NCBI RefSeq assembly: GCF_000321225.1
Contig: NW_004451412.1
Span: 358,297 to 422,296, forward strand
Direction of reading: 5' to 3'
Source: Odobenus rosmarus divergens
Taxonomy: Eukaryota; Chordata; Mammalia; Carnivora; Odobenidae
Length of the DNA stretch: 64,000 nt
Position numbers and translations under genes: made by a program. Below, piece after piece: positions 55,037 through 64,000 of this stretch. Below the pieces are notes generated by a model. That model had not been told where the DNA came from. It did not search any database and saw nothing but the letters and a program-made list of their open reading frames with translations. Position 1 is the first letter of the stretch. Each line of letters starts with the position of its first letter.

Positions 55037-55567
55037 ATAGCATTGTATATAAAAATACATATACAGAAATATTCACTGAAGCCATATTTGCAATGGCAAG
55101 AAACAATCTATTGCTCAGCAGTAGGAAAATTGGCTAAATAAATCATGGTTCAGATAGTCATTAAGAAGAACAATGTTCATATGTATTTGTGTGTGTGTAT
55201 GTGTGTGTGTGTGATGCCCAATGTAGATGTGCATGATATACTTTCATGTGAAAAAAAATCAAAATTTTTTATCTCCCGTTTATTTAAAAAAAGTGTATTA
55301 TAGATAAGTCTGTTCATGTTTAAGAAAACTGGGGTTGGGGAATATTTTGCTTTTTATTTTATATTATTTTTTTCAACCAACTAGATTATGAATGATTTTT
55401 ACTTTTCTTTTTCCTGTGTTTTTCAATCCCCAATTTGAAAAATTAAGTGACATTCTTAAGGCTTTCAAAGATGAAAAGATGCGGCAATTTGAGCTAAGCT
55501 ATCAAAATATTGCCAAGTAGAAGTTCTTAAGGAACCAGCTTTAATGAATAGGTAAAATTGATTTCTA
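55037..55567. other. Unassigned sequence with a GT repeat
   Basis: A phrase like 'gcaatggcaagaaacaatct' (about 55,091) followed by 'gctaaataaatcatggttca' may be old sense L1 ORF2 C-terminal sequence, but could not be secured. An imperfect (GT)n tract lies at 55,188-55,213. Confidence 0.4.
55188..55213. repeat. Imperfect (GT)n microsatellite
   Basis: A GT tract with one TA interruption, seen directly. Confidence 0.85.
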
Positions 55568-55587
55568 ATTAGTATACCAGCAGTTTA

Positions 55588-55699
55588 GGGGCCCCTGGCT
55601 GGCTCAGTCAGTAGAGCATGTGACTCCTGATCTCAGGGTCATGAGTTCAAGCCCCATGTTTGGTGTAGAGAATACTTAAAAAATAAAATCTTAAAAAAA
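55588..55699 (+). mobile_element. Short-type Can-SINE, sense, 20-bp TSD
   Basis: It runs GGGGCCCCTGGCTGGCTCAG to GGTGTAGAGAATACTTAAAA. The TSD is ATTAGTATACCAGCAGTTTA (55,568-55,587) and ATTAGTATATCAGTAGTTTA (about 55,700-55,719). Confidence 0.95.
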
Positions 55700-55867
55700 A
55701 TTAGTATATCAGTAGTTTATATGGAAAAAAATCTTTCTAAAATATGTGGAAATAGTTTTTACTCAGGTTAAACTCTTTGAAATTTTTATTTTTCCGAATC
55801 ATAAAATACTATGAAACAGTTTGAAGATAAATAAGAATATCAAGAAGATAAGAAATCCTTTATAATC

Positions 55868-56227
55868 GGGGCGCCTGGGTGGCTCAGTCAGTTAAGCATC
55901 TGCCTTCAGCTCAGGTCATGATCCCAGGGTCCTGGGATCGAGCCCCGAGTCTGGCTCCCTGCTCAGTGGGGAGCCTGTTTCTCCCTCTCTCTCTGCCATT
56001 CCCCCCTGCTTGCACTTGCGCTCTCTCTAATAAATCTTAATTTATTTATTAGAGCGCAAGCAGGGGGATGGGCAGAGGGAGAGGGAGAGCGGGAATCTCA
56101 AGCAGACTCCCCACAGAGCTTGGAACCTGACCCACGACCCTGAGATCATGACCTGAGCTGAAATGAAGAGACCCTTAACCAACTGTGCCCCGTTTTTTTA
56201 AGATTAAAATAAATAAAATCTTTTTAA
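55868..56227 (+). mobile_element. Can-SINE, sense, with an antisense SINE in its tail
   Basis: The sense copy starts GGGCGCCTGGGTGGCTCAG and reaches CTAATAAATCTTAA at about 56,040. Its A-rich tail seems to resume at 56,195 (TTAAGATTAAAATAAATAAAATC). One TSD pair AAATCCTTTATAAT (55,853-55,866 and 56,228-56,241) encloses everything. Confidence 0.93.
56041..56190 (-). mobile_element. Can-SINE, antisense, tail-to-tail with its host SINE
   Basis: It has TTTATTTATTAGAGCGCAAG, a body GGGGGATGGGCAGAGGGAGA and an altered end CCAACTGTGCCCCG. It is shortened (about 150 bp) and lies inside the tail of the sense SINE. Confidence 0.9.
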
Positions 56228-56241
56228 AAATCCTTTATAAT

Positions 56242-57329
56242 TCTATCATTGGAGATAAATAGTAGGCTAAGTCTTAAAACCTCGTTTATGCTATCATTTT
56301 GAAAATTTCAAAAGAATTTATTTTCACCCTAATCACTTGTCTCACTGCTGAATTAGTGGGGGGGGGTACATATGATCTTAATGAAATTTCCTGAATATTT
56401 CCTATTAAAAATTAGCCTTGGTAATGTTGCACATTGTAATAAAAGTTTAAAAAGTTAGAAGAGAAGGATAAAAATGCTGAAGGGTAATAAAGAAGGAGAG
56501 GAGGGCAGATGAGTATGACAATCAATTTTCCTATTATTAAAAGAAGTGTCTGTGATTAAACTAGTCAATGAAGAAATTTCTCTTTGATTCTCCCCCCTGC
56601 TGTCCTGGGCTAGTAGTTAACCAGTAATCATCGAGAGATTGTAGAGAATGGAAAGGACCATCACTGAGCTGGAGTACTTGTGTTATTTGGTACCTGGGAG
56701 TAATTCTCTGGGGGACTCGAATCTTCACAGTCTTTTCATATTTGCAGGAGGAGCAATTAGGTTACAAAATTAACCACCCTGAACTGCTCACCCCTGGCAG
56801 CAGGCGCTGGGTGCTCTGTTGTTACCAGCCCATGGATTATAGGTGGGCCTGGTCCATAGCTTCTTGAGGTTTCTTTGTCTCGTCACCCCCAAGTCCAGAA
56901 TTGCATATTGAACTGTGCTTCCAGAGGCTGCAGCATTGAGTGGTTTCTAAATCCTCAGCCCTTTACTATGCCACCTTTACCTCAAGGAATGGCTACCTAA
57001 TTCGTGGAGTCCAGTGCAAAATGAAAATGTGGGGCCCCTTGTTCAAAAACTAAGAATTTTAAAACAGTACAAGCAAAACATTAGAACAAGCACAGGGCTC
57101 TTTGGGACTGTATAGGTTACATTCCCACAACGCTGGCTCTGCTCAGCTTAGCCTCACCTCCTAACCCAGGGGTACCCTGTTACTGAGAGAGAGTGCATAC
57201 ATAGTATCCCCAATCCTCCTTCTTCCCTTTTTTGAGATCATCTAGTACTTAACTCCATACAGGGCTACAGATCTTCTAATCCTTGAAACAAAACTTCTCT
57301 TTGAGAATGAGGGACAGGCGTTGTAAGGG
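56242..57329. other. Unassigned sequence; one possible old repeat
   Basis: 56,985-57,120 ('tggagtccagtgcaaaatga', 'gtggggccccttgttcaaaa', 'agcacagggctctttgggac') resembles a widespread old mammalian repeat whose name I cannot give. A G7 run lies near 56,359. No gene is seen. Confidence 0.4.
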
Positions 57330-57423
57330 AGGAAAAATTATTTTCCCCACTATCTTCCTTTGTTCTTTATCTGGGGCTCTGTAAATTGGACTGACAAAAA
57401 AACAGATTAATGGGGGGAAAAGG

Positions 57424-57634
57424 TTTTTTTAAAGATTTTATATATTTGAGCGAGAGGGAGAAAGGGAGAGCGAGCACTCAAGCCAGGGGAGGTGCAGAGG
57501 GAGAGGGAAAGGGACAAGCAGACCCCCCACTGAGCACAAGCCCAACAGGGGGCTCAATCTCACAACCCCTGGGATGATGACCTGTGCCAAAACCAAGAGT
57601 TGGATGCTTAACCGACTGAGCCACCCAAGTGCCC
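57424..57634 (-). mobile_element. Can-SINE, antisense
   Basis: It has AAAGATTTTATATATTTGAG, a body GAGCACTCAAGCCAGGGGAG and a CCACCCAAGTGCCC end. It is an older, more diverged copy. Confidence 0.93.
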
Positions 57635-57679
57635 TGAAAAAAAAGTTTGTGTTTTTTTGTTTTTTGTTGATTTTTGTCT

Positions 57680-57863
57680 TTTTAAAAAGGTTTTATTTGT
57701 TTATTTAAGAGAGAGAGCATGAGCGGTGGGAGGGGCAGAGAGACAAGCAGACTCCCTGCGGAGTGTGGAGCCCAACACAGGGCTCAATCCCAGGATCCTG
57801 ATATCATGACCTGAGCTGAAATCAAGAGTCAGATGCTTAACCAATTGAGCCACCAGGTGCCCC
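57680..57863 (-). mobile_element. Can-SINE, antisense
   Basis: It has AAAGGTTTTATTTGTTTATT, a body GAGCGGTGGGAGGGGCAGAG and a GCCACCAGGTGCCCC end (one C lost). The flanks TGAAAAAAAAGTTT (57,635) and TGAAAAAATAAGTTT (57,864) fit a TSD next to the previous SINE. Confidence 0.94.
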
Positions 57864-58399
57864 TGAAAAAATAAGTTTTTTAATGTTTGCATCACACTTT
57901 GAATGGGAGTACTCAGAGATAGTAACTTCAAGGGATGGTTAGAATTTGATTTTCTATACCATCTTAGCAACGGGACAATATTTAGAGACATGATAAGACA
58001 AAGGAAAAGGACTCTGAATTTCTAGGGGTGGCAAATTGTGGGAAGGCAAATATAGAGAGAAACTAATGAAAGATAAAGCTAGTTAGTAAGGTTTGTTACA
58101 TAGATTCTTTCGGTGCCATCTCCAGGCTGATAATGGTTTAAGTTGTTTCCAGTCCTGAACTTTTGTCCTTCCTGGTAGAGAGGGGAGGGAGGATACCTTT
58201 GTAAATGTTTGTCCTGCTTCTAGGCAAATAAGGGAAGGACAGAGAGCTTTTCCTGTATCTGCTTCTCAATTGCCTTCAGCTCAAAATAATCCTTATGCTA
58301 AAATGGCATATTCTGGAGTTGGCATAATCTACTATCCTACAGTGTCCTCTCTGGGCAGATGCAGCCCCATGGGCCCATGATTCAAAACCTTATGCATGG

Positions 58400-58597
58400 G
58401 CGCCTGGGTGGCTCAGTTGGTTAAGCGACTGCCTTCAGCTCAGGTCATGATCCTGGAGTCCCGGGATCGAGTCCCACATCGGGCTCCCTGCTCAGCAGGG
58501 GGTCTGCTTCTCCCTCTGACCCTCTTCCCTCTCGTGCTCTCTATCTCTCATTCTCTCTCAAATAAATAAATAAAATCTTAAAAAAAAAAAAAAAAAA
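58400..58597 (+). mobile_element. Can-SINE, sense, 15-bp TSD
   Basis: It has a GCGCCTGGGTGGCTCAG head and AATAAATAAATAAAATC plus an A19 tail. The TSD AAACCTTATGCATGG is at 58,385-58,399 and about 58,598-58,612, perfect. It is one of the youngest-looking SINEs here. Confidence 0.97.
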
Positions 58598-58825
58598 AAC
58601 CTTATGCATGGTCAAAAAAATTGCTCCTCCTCCAGGCAGACACAGCCCTGTGCTGGAGCCTCTGGCCTGGCACTTGATGAGTGATTCGCCTCTTGCAGCT
58701 TGGCTGGGCATCCTCATGCTGGGAACAGCCTGTATATTCCTACACAGTCACCTTGCCTAGGGGACCACTGGGCTGGTCCCTTGACACAGAGTGGCAAGAT
58801 CGATAAGCTAGAATGTCCTTTCTTA

Positions 58826-58996
58826 TTTTTTTTTTTTTAAGATTTATTTGAGAGAGAGAGAGCGTGTGCGCATGGGATGGGGGGGCAGAGGGAGAGAGAG
58901 TCTCAAGCAGACTTTGTGGTGAGCGCGGAGTCTGATGCGGGCCTTGATCCCATGACCCTGAGATCACAACCTGAGCCAAAACCAAGAGTCGGACGC
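58826..58996 (-). mobile_element. Can-SINE, antisense, head truncated
   Basis: It has a poly-T start, GTGTGCGCATGGGATGGGGG body and stops at AACCAAGAGTCGGACGC, missing about 30 bp of the SINE 5' head. Confidence 0.92.
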
Positions 58997-59786
58997 ACAT
59001 ACTTTTCTAAACTCTTTTGTAACCTGTGTCAATGTTTTGTTTGTATGTATGTGTGTGTGTGAGTATAAGCATGGATGGGTTTGTGTGAGTCTGTGTGTGT
59101 GCATGTTGGGAAAAGGGCTGGAGGTTAAAAGTCCAGTACTAATTATAGAAAAACATACTTTATTTACTAGCGTAGATCTTCAGATTTGTTTGAGATTTGT
59201 TTGCCATTTCTTATGGCAGAAAGTCAGGGTCTACGGTTTTGAAACAGATTTCAGTACTCCTGTGTCTCAGTATTGTGTCTGTGAACTTCCATATGAGATA
59301 TTCCGTATGATCAGATTTATATGCAAAGATATATGAGATGTGTGCTTGCTCACCTTTTCTCTACATAAATACAGAATGTATAGGGATATGAGATTCTCAC
59401 CCCTGAAAATATTTAAAGCAGATTGGAAGAATATTTTCTTTGATTTTTATTTGAAAGCAAAACTTCCTTTTACTCTTCCATATTGCCTTGTTCCTAATAA
59501 AATAATTGGTTCTCTAGGTTAGTGTGAATTAATATGTGCTTTTTACCAGTCAGGATATAAGCTTGACCATAAAGAGCAGTACTGAAAATAACATTAACTT
59601 AAATACAATAGAAATTTATTTCTCTCTTTTAACAGCTTAGGTTCAAGACAATATGGTGGCTTTCTCCATAAGGACATCTGGGACCTAAGTTCCTGCTCTT
59701 TGTTTCTTGGCCAAACCTGGTGTGTGTTCTCCACCCATTTAAACACACATCCTGGAAGTTGATTATATCCCATTATCTAGAACTTA
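58997..59786. other. Unassigned sequence with TG-rich tract
   Basis: A TG-rich imperfect tract lies at 59,046-59,104. 59,590-59,790 ('aatagaaatttatttctctc', 'tcctggaagttgattatatc') resembles a widespread old mammalian repeat that I could not name. No gene is seen. Confidence 0.4.
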
Positions 59787-59799
59787 CTATAGACTTTTT

Positions 59800-60029
59800 T
59801 TTTGTTATGTTAATCACCATACATTACATCATTAGTTTTTGATGTAGTGTTCCATGATTCATTGTTTGCGTATAACACTCAGTGCTCCATTCAGTATGTG
59901 CCCTCTTTAATACCCATCACCAGGCTAACCCATCTCCCCAACCCCCTCCCCTCTAGAACCCTCAGTTTGTTTCTCAAGAGTCCATAGTCTCTCATGGTTC
60001 ATCTTGCCCTCCGATAAAAAAAAAGATAG
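59800..60029 (-). mobile_element. Carnivore L1 3' end, antisense, 13-bp TSD
   Basis: A T-rich start, 'gttaatcaccatacattaca', 'catgattcattgtttgcgta' and 'cactcagtgctccattcagt' are the reverse of the L1 3' end also seen at 24,383-24,509. The TSD CTATAGACTTTTT is perfect (59,787-59,799 and 60,030-60,042). Confidence 0.92.
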
Positions 60030-60042
60030 CTATAGACTTTTT

Positions 60043-60824
60043 AGCAGAGAGCCAGGTAGCCAGCTAAAACTCGAGTTTAACATTTCATTGAAGAAATGGA
60101 GAATGGATACTGGGGCATAGCTGTGCATCCCTGTCACACTTGTCTGTGAATCATGCTCTGCTCATCACATTTTCAACACAGAGCAGTAAATGTTGTGGCA
60201 GAATTAGCTTATTAAGAAGTTAGACACAGAAATCTGACTTTAATTGCAAATGGCTTCCATTATCACGAGTCAATTTTGACCATTTACCAGTGACTTTCAG
60301 CGGTACTGTGATAAGAAAGATTGTAGAGCTGTATTTGCACTGAGCAGAAAAATAATTACATGATCAATAAGTGATACCTGCCCTTGGCACAGGATAGAAG
60401 AATAATGTCATGTGTTATTTATCCTTAGTCTTAATTCAGAGAACAACTCCTATAAAGTCATAGATTTTATCCTGTGTAGCACTGTTACAGATGTTTTTTT
60501 TCCCCAGTGATTCATTCCACTGCCACCAAGCAAGGGTCTAAAATGGGGGGTGGGCTGGGACTTTATGTATAATGGAAATACCACTTACTAGTGGAAAGGA
60601 AGTTTTAATTGAATGACCAATTGAAATAAATTTTTAGAACACTCGGGAAGCCTGAGGGTGCCAAGAAAGCCGCCGTTATATGATCATATGCAGGGAAGAA
60701 AGGGTGAAAAATAGATGGGTAAGAATTAATCAGTTTTCTCCTTGCTCTGAACTTATTCATATGACTGAATTAGTAGTTTTAAAATACAGTATATGTGCTG
60801 CCTTGTTTTGCTTTATCTTTCTGT
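60043..60824. other. Unassigned sequence, no gene seen
   Basis: No recognised repeat or exon. Confidence 0.4.
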
Positions 60825-60960
60825 GTATCTTGTCTCTTTAATGAGACTAGGAGCTCTTGAGAAACAAGTCTAAACGTGACACCCCTCTGTGTCCCAGACA
60901 GTCTCTAGCACATCTTATACGAGGGAACGCAGTAGGTATTTGTCGATTGCTGGATTGCAT
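60825..60960 (+). mobile_element. L2 3' end, sense
   Basis: 'cttgtctctttaatgagact', 'aggagctcttgagaaacaag', 'tctctagcacatcttatacg' and 'cagtaggtatttgtcgattg' follow the L2 3' end. Confidence 0.6.
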
Positions 60961-62136
60961 GGTGATCTAGTTAGCAGGGATTTTTTTTTTGTATTCAAGG
61001 AGTTTTCTCACTGCATAAGCATTACTATCTTCAATTTATCTTTTGGACACTGAAGTTGAAGGTGACTAAGTGAATTGTACCATTCTGCCGGTGGTTCTGA
61101 ATGCATTATTGATTAGTAACAGAATTGACTAGCATAAATGGCAGTTGAGGATTTTCCTCCCCTCTTTTACCTGTGTCATCTTGGCAAAAGCAAAGGACAG
61201 TATTCAAGCTTCTCCAAGAGCTGCATGATAAACAATTGCTGGATAAATTAATACCCTCTTCTAGATGAGAGCAAAACAAGGGGCCAGATCTGGCTGTCCT
61301 GATTTTGCTTTCCTTGTTCAGGCCACTGGCAGGAGGTACCCTTGCTCTTGGTTCAGGTCCCAGCTCCTCCCTTGCTTGTCTGTAACTGTGGGTGAGTCAT
61401 GGCAACCTGGCTGGCCCTCCTTTTTCCAATTGGAAAAGAGAGATACATCTCTACCAGATGATGGCTTCAAGCGCCTCTGACTTCTGTTATGGAGGACCCC
61501 CTGAAACAGAGCATTGTTGTTGCTGTGCTCGTTGCGTGATACCTAATTCATCTTCTCTTCTCCCCTCAACCAAATTTCCTGCTGAGGTAAGTAATGTGGA
61601 GTGGGTTTTTGGTTTTTTTCCTTCAGCTTTTATTTCCTTTTGTGTATGTCTGGCCTTGTAAATGTGGTGAATGAATGCTATTATTATAACCCTTTTTGAC
61701 AGCTCTGTAATTTAATTGTAATTCACTCTGAACGTCTTTTTAAGACAATGATGTGTATTGGAGATGCAGCTGTTCCAATCTCATCTGCTACACTGACAGG
61801 AATTGTTGCAATCATAGTCCCAGCAACTGTGGGAACTTCCGATCTATTCAAAGCCAAATATAGGGATATACTGTGTGTGGGGGGGGGGCACTCTCTGTAC
61901 CCTGGTTTGGCAAAAAGTGGCAGTGTGGTATTTAGAGAGAAGCATCATTTAAAATTGGCCTTGGCATAAATATGTAAATTATTCTGAAGTAGAAGAACTC
62001 TTGGATTTGTTTTCTGTGGTGAGCTATATAAGCTGTATACCTTCTGTTAACATTAAGAGGTAGTCCCTCCATTCACCCGAAGTTGATTCCTGCCAGTGTT
62101 GGCTGGGTGTTTGTAGAACCCCATTGGTCACCAGCT
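60961..62136. other. Mostly unique sequence with a strong donor-like site
   Basis: 61,300-61,600 holds a pyrimidine-rich CAG and a GAG/GTAAGT donor-like site (see findings). The block 61,330-61,480 may include a decayed MIR. A G9 run lies at about 61,880. No defensible gene. Confidence 0.4.
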
Positions 62137-62580
62137 GTTGTACTAGTTTGTTAGGGCTGCCACGGAAGAGTACTCGTGTACTGGGTGGCTTACATGACAG
62201 AGGGTGAAAACAAAAACCAGAAACTCATTTTCTCACAGTTCTGGAGACTAGAAGTCCAAATCAGGGTGTTGGCAGGGTTGAATCCTTCTGAGGGCTGTGA
62301 GAGAGAATCTGCTTCATTCCTCTCTCCTAGGTTCTGGTAGCCTGAGGTGTTCTCTGGCTAGATAGATGTGCTCCCTGTGTCTTCCAGTTGTCCTCCCTCT
62401 CTACACGTCTCTGTCCAAATTTCCCCTTTCTATAAGGACATGGATTAGGGCCCACCTCATGACTTCATTTTAACTTGATTACTTCTGTAAAGACCCTCTC
62501 TCTGAACAAGGTCACATTCTGAGGTACTGGGAGTTAGGACTCCAAGGTATTCTGGGAGGGACAAAGTTCAGTTCATAACA
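62137..62580 (-). mobile_element. MLT1-type MaLR LTR, antisense
   Basis: 'gtactagtttgttagggctg' (62,139), 'ttctcacagttctggagact' (62,231), 'tataaggacatggattaggg' (62,432), 'ctgaacaaggtcacattctg' (62,502) and 'gagttaggactccaaggtat' (62,531) follow the reversed LTR from end to start. It is a solo LTR with no internal genes. Confidence 0.87.
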
Positions 62581-63159
62581 GATGTCTACTTGAATATGCA
62601 GGGATTTTCTTCTTATGACTACAAATAATTTGTTCCCTAAAAGGCTTTTGGGTGATTGCAAGAAGATTCTCACCGGAATTATTTATTTTATAATGATACT
62701 GTTCCTTTCATTTATTTTGGGCTATAAACACAGAGCAATTAAATCTACCATCTTTCTGGATGTTTGGCCAAGTAGTTGCAGCGGAGCCTGGTCTGCCTTT
62801 TGACCTTCACTGCCCTGAATACAACTTACTCATATTATGAAAGAGGTACAATACCAGGTCACTTCAGAACTATCTAACTGGTAGATGGATTGAAGATGAA
62901 TTCATCTAATTGAAGATGAATAACATGAGTCTCTCCCCCAACTCCAGTTCTCTGTCCTCCTTCCCCCACCACTTCGACTCCCTGTTGCAAGAGGGAATTT
63001 GAGTATAATTCAAGAAGATGCTTCTGATATCAGAAAAATCCTTCATTTGAGGATTCTGGTGGGCTAGACCACAGTTTGTTATGAAACAGAAATTCGAAAC
63101 CAGTATCTAAGATAAAGGAAAAAAATGAAAGGAATGGAGATAGTTTGATGTGATAGAAA
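62581..63159. other. Unassigned sequence, no gene seen
   Basis: No repeat or exon is recognised. Confidence 0.4.
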
Positions 63160-63280
63160 TAGCAGTGAACTGGATATTAGGAAAACAAACTCTGATCAAG
63201 GTTCTGCAATTAACTAGCGTGATCTTGGGCAAATACATTCACCTGTCGATCTCTCAGATGCCTTCCAGCTTTAAGTCCTG
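63160..63280 (+). mobile_element. MIR fragment, sense
   Basis: 'atagcagtgaactggatatt', 'tctgatcaaggttctgcaat', 'taactagcgtgatcttgggc' and 'cacctgtcgatctctcagat' fit the first two thirds of MIR. Confidence 0.6.
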
Positions 63281-63599
63281 TGATTCCAGGGTTGCCACAG
63301 CGTAAGAAGGAGGTGGTCAGAGAGTAATGGTTTAGGTCAGAGCTCTAATGTTGTGTTCGGTGAAATCGTGAATGGTGTTGGGTCAGAGATTCGGCATAAT
63401 CTGTGGAAACTTAAGTGACCGTTTGGTGGCACTGAAACTTGCAGTGTGATAACACTGCAGGGAAGTAAAATGAAGAGCAGGGAAGCAAAATTAGGGCAGT
63501 TCGGTTGTAAGAAACATGAGGAAGGAGACAAAAAGATTACATTTGAGTAAAAGAAAAAAAAAAAGGAGTAAAAGCTCCCAGAACCCTACCTATCCCTAC

Positions 63600-63712
63600 C
63601 TATAGGTGGGGCAGGCGCTTGTCTGGAGGGCCTCCTCCACTCCAGCACTTTGATCAGCAGCCACCTCGGGAGTTTTCCTGCAGCCGCACACTTGCTCATC
63701 AGCTCAAATATC
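63600..63712 (-). other. Candidate internal exon, 113 nt, minus strand
   Basis: On the minus strand a pyrimidine-rich tract and TTGCACATACAG precede position 63,712, and ATAG/GTAGGG follows 63,600. The enclosed 113 nt has exactly one open frame of 37 codons (it contains ELMSKCAAAGKLPRWLLIKV), is GC-richer than its surroundings and is not a recognised repeat. No family is recognised. It may be a real exon of an unidentified gene, a non-coding exon or chance. Confidence 0.25.
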
Positions 63713-64000
63713 CTGTATGTGCAAGAAAAAAAAGTAGTGAGATTGATGGCTTCCTTTGCTTTCTAGGAGATTAGCACAGGGATCTAATTAGGGGTATGTG
63801 TGATTTCTGGTCTCTGCTCTTATGACCAACTCTTGGCTCTCCCTTAACAAGCTCTTCAGTTTCACTCTCCTCCCTAAGAAACTAGACAGTGGGGTTTTAG
63901 TTGGTATATGCCTAGGGGAAAGTTGTTCCTTTTTGAAGGAGTCAGATAGCCTGCTGGAGCCTGTTGGAAGAAGGGCCCAAGCCTCGCTGCAGCTCTTGAT
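63713..64000. other. Unassigned window end
   Basis: No gene or repeat is recognised; the sequence continues beyond the window. Confidence 0.4.

Larger units (their letters stand above)
57330..58370. repeat. Unnamed interspersed repeat, copy 2, split by two SINEs
   Basis: Outside the SINEs at 57,424-57,634 and 57,680-57,863 this shares ordered blocks with 48,176-48,655. Examples are CAGATTAATGGGGGGAAAA near 57,401, 'ctggtagagaggggagggag' near 58,171, and 'gctaaaatggcatattctgg' near 58,297. The family is not named. Confidence 0.5.

Noticed and set aside
61748..61969. 73-codon frame containing VPISSATLTGIVAIIVPATV, which looks like a membrane segment
   Set aside because: There is no donor or acceptor of quality, it runs through a G9 slippage tract, and one hydrophobic run is common by chance.

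Overview
The window is repeat-dense mammalian nuclear DNA, almost certainly from a carnivore. The main evidence is 43 copies of the tRNA-derived Can-SINE (SINEC) family. In sense they start close to GGGGCGCCTGGGTGGCTCAG, carry a CT-rich stretch and an AATAAA/A-rich tail, and many are bounded by perfect or near-perfect 12-18 bp target-site duplications (TSDs). The long GACAGAGAGAGACACAGCGAGAGAGGG-type 3' variant and the young L1 3' ends fit an arctoid carnivore (bear, seal or mustelid group) better than a dog or cat. That last step is inference from memory of those families. The DNA is AT-rich with no CpG island, bacterial-type gene, rRNA, functional tRNA or CRISPR array. I find no protein-coding gene I can defend, so the window reads as intergenic or deep intronic DNA. 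Nearly all open frames lie in repeats or are short and chance-like.

Layout. 1-1.7 kb: antisense 5' part of an ancient L1-type element. 1.7-4.8 kb: mostly unassigned. 5.0-11.1 kb: a pile of antisense L1 remains broken by an antisense L2, a sense MaLR LTR and five SINEs, three of them packed into 0.7 kb. 11.5-12.9 kb: SINEs, including one nested in another. 13.2-14.6 kb: antisense L1 3' region. 14.6-15.6 kb: a sense L2. 16-27 kb: SINEs, MIR and L2 pieces, a MER5A nested in a MIR, and short L1 3' ends. 27.4-29.2 kb: an antisense Tigger1-like DNA transposon with a decayed transposase. 31.3-31.8 kb: a 5'-truncated carnivore L1. 32.65-33.52 kb: a second Tigger-type element with both terminal inverted repeats. 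35.1-35.9 kb: antisense L2. 36.1-39.7 kb: stacked L1s, one nested in another in opposite orientation. 41-48.9 kb: L2, two antisense MLT1-type LTRs and SINEs. 49.2-54.9 kb: the longest stretch nearly free of recognisable repeats. 54.9-58.9 kb: SINE-rich, with a tail-to-tail inverted SINE pair. 59.8-60.0 kb: a young L1 3' end. 62.1-62.6 kb: another MLT1-type LTR. 62.6-64 kb: mostly unique, with a possible minus-strand exon at 63,600-63,712.

Nothing here works as a pathway. The biology visible is the order of transposition events, which TSDs and nesting let one read directly. I found no convincing new biological system. The most useful follow-ups are a handful of splice-flanked open segments, a 51-codon small ORF, an unnamed interspersed repeat present twice, and several unusually clean nested insertions. 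Repeat family names were assigned by recall of consensus sequences without a database search. Class-level calls (SINE, L1, L2, MIR, MaLR, Tigger) are firmer than subfamily names.
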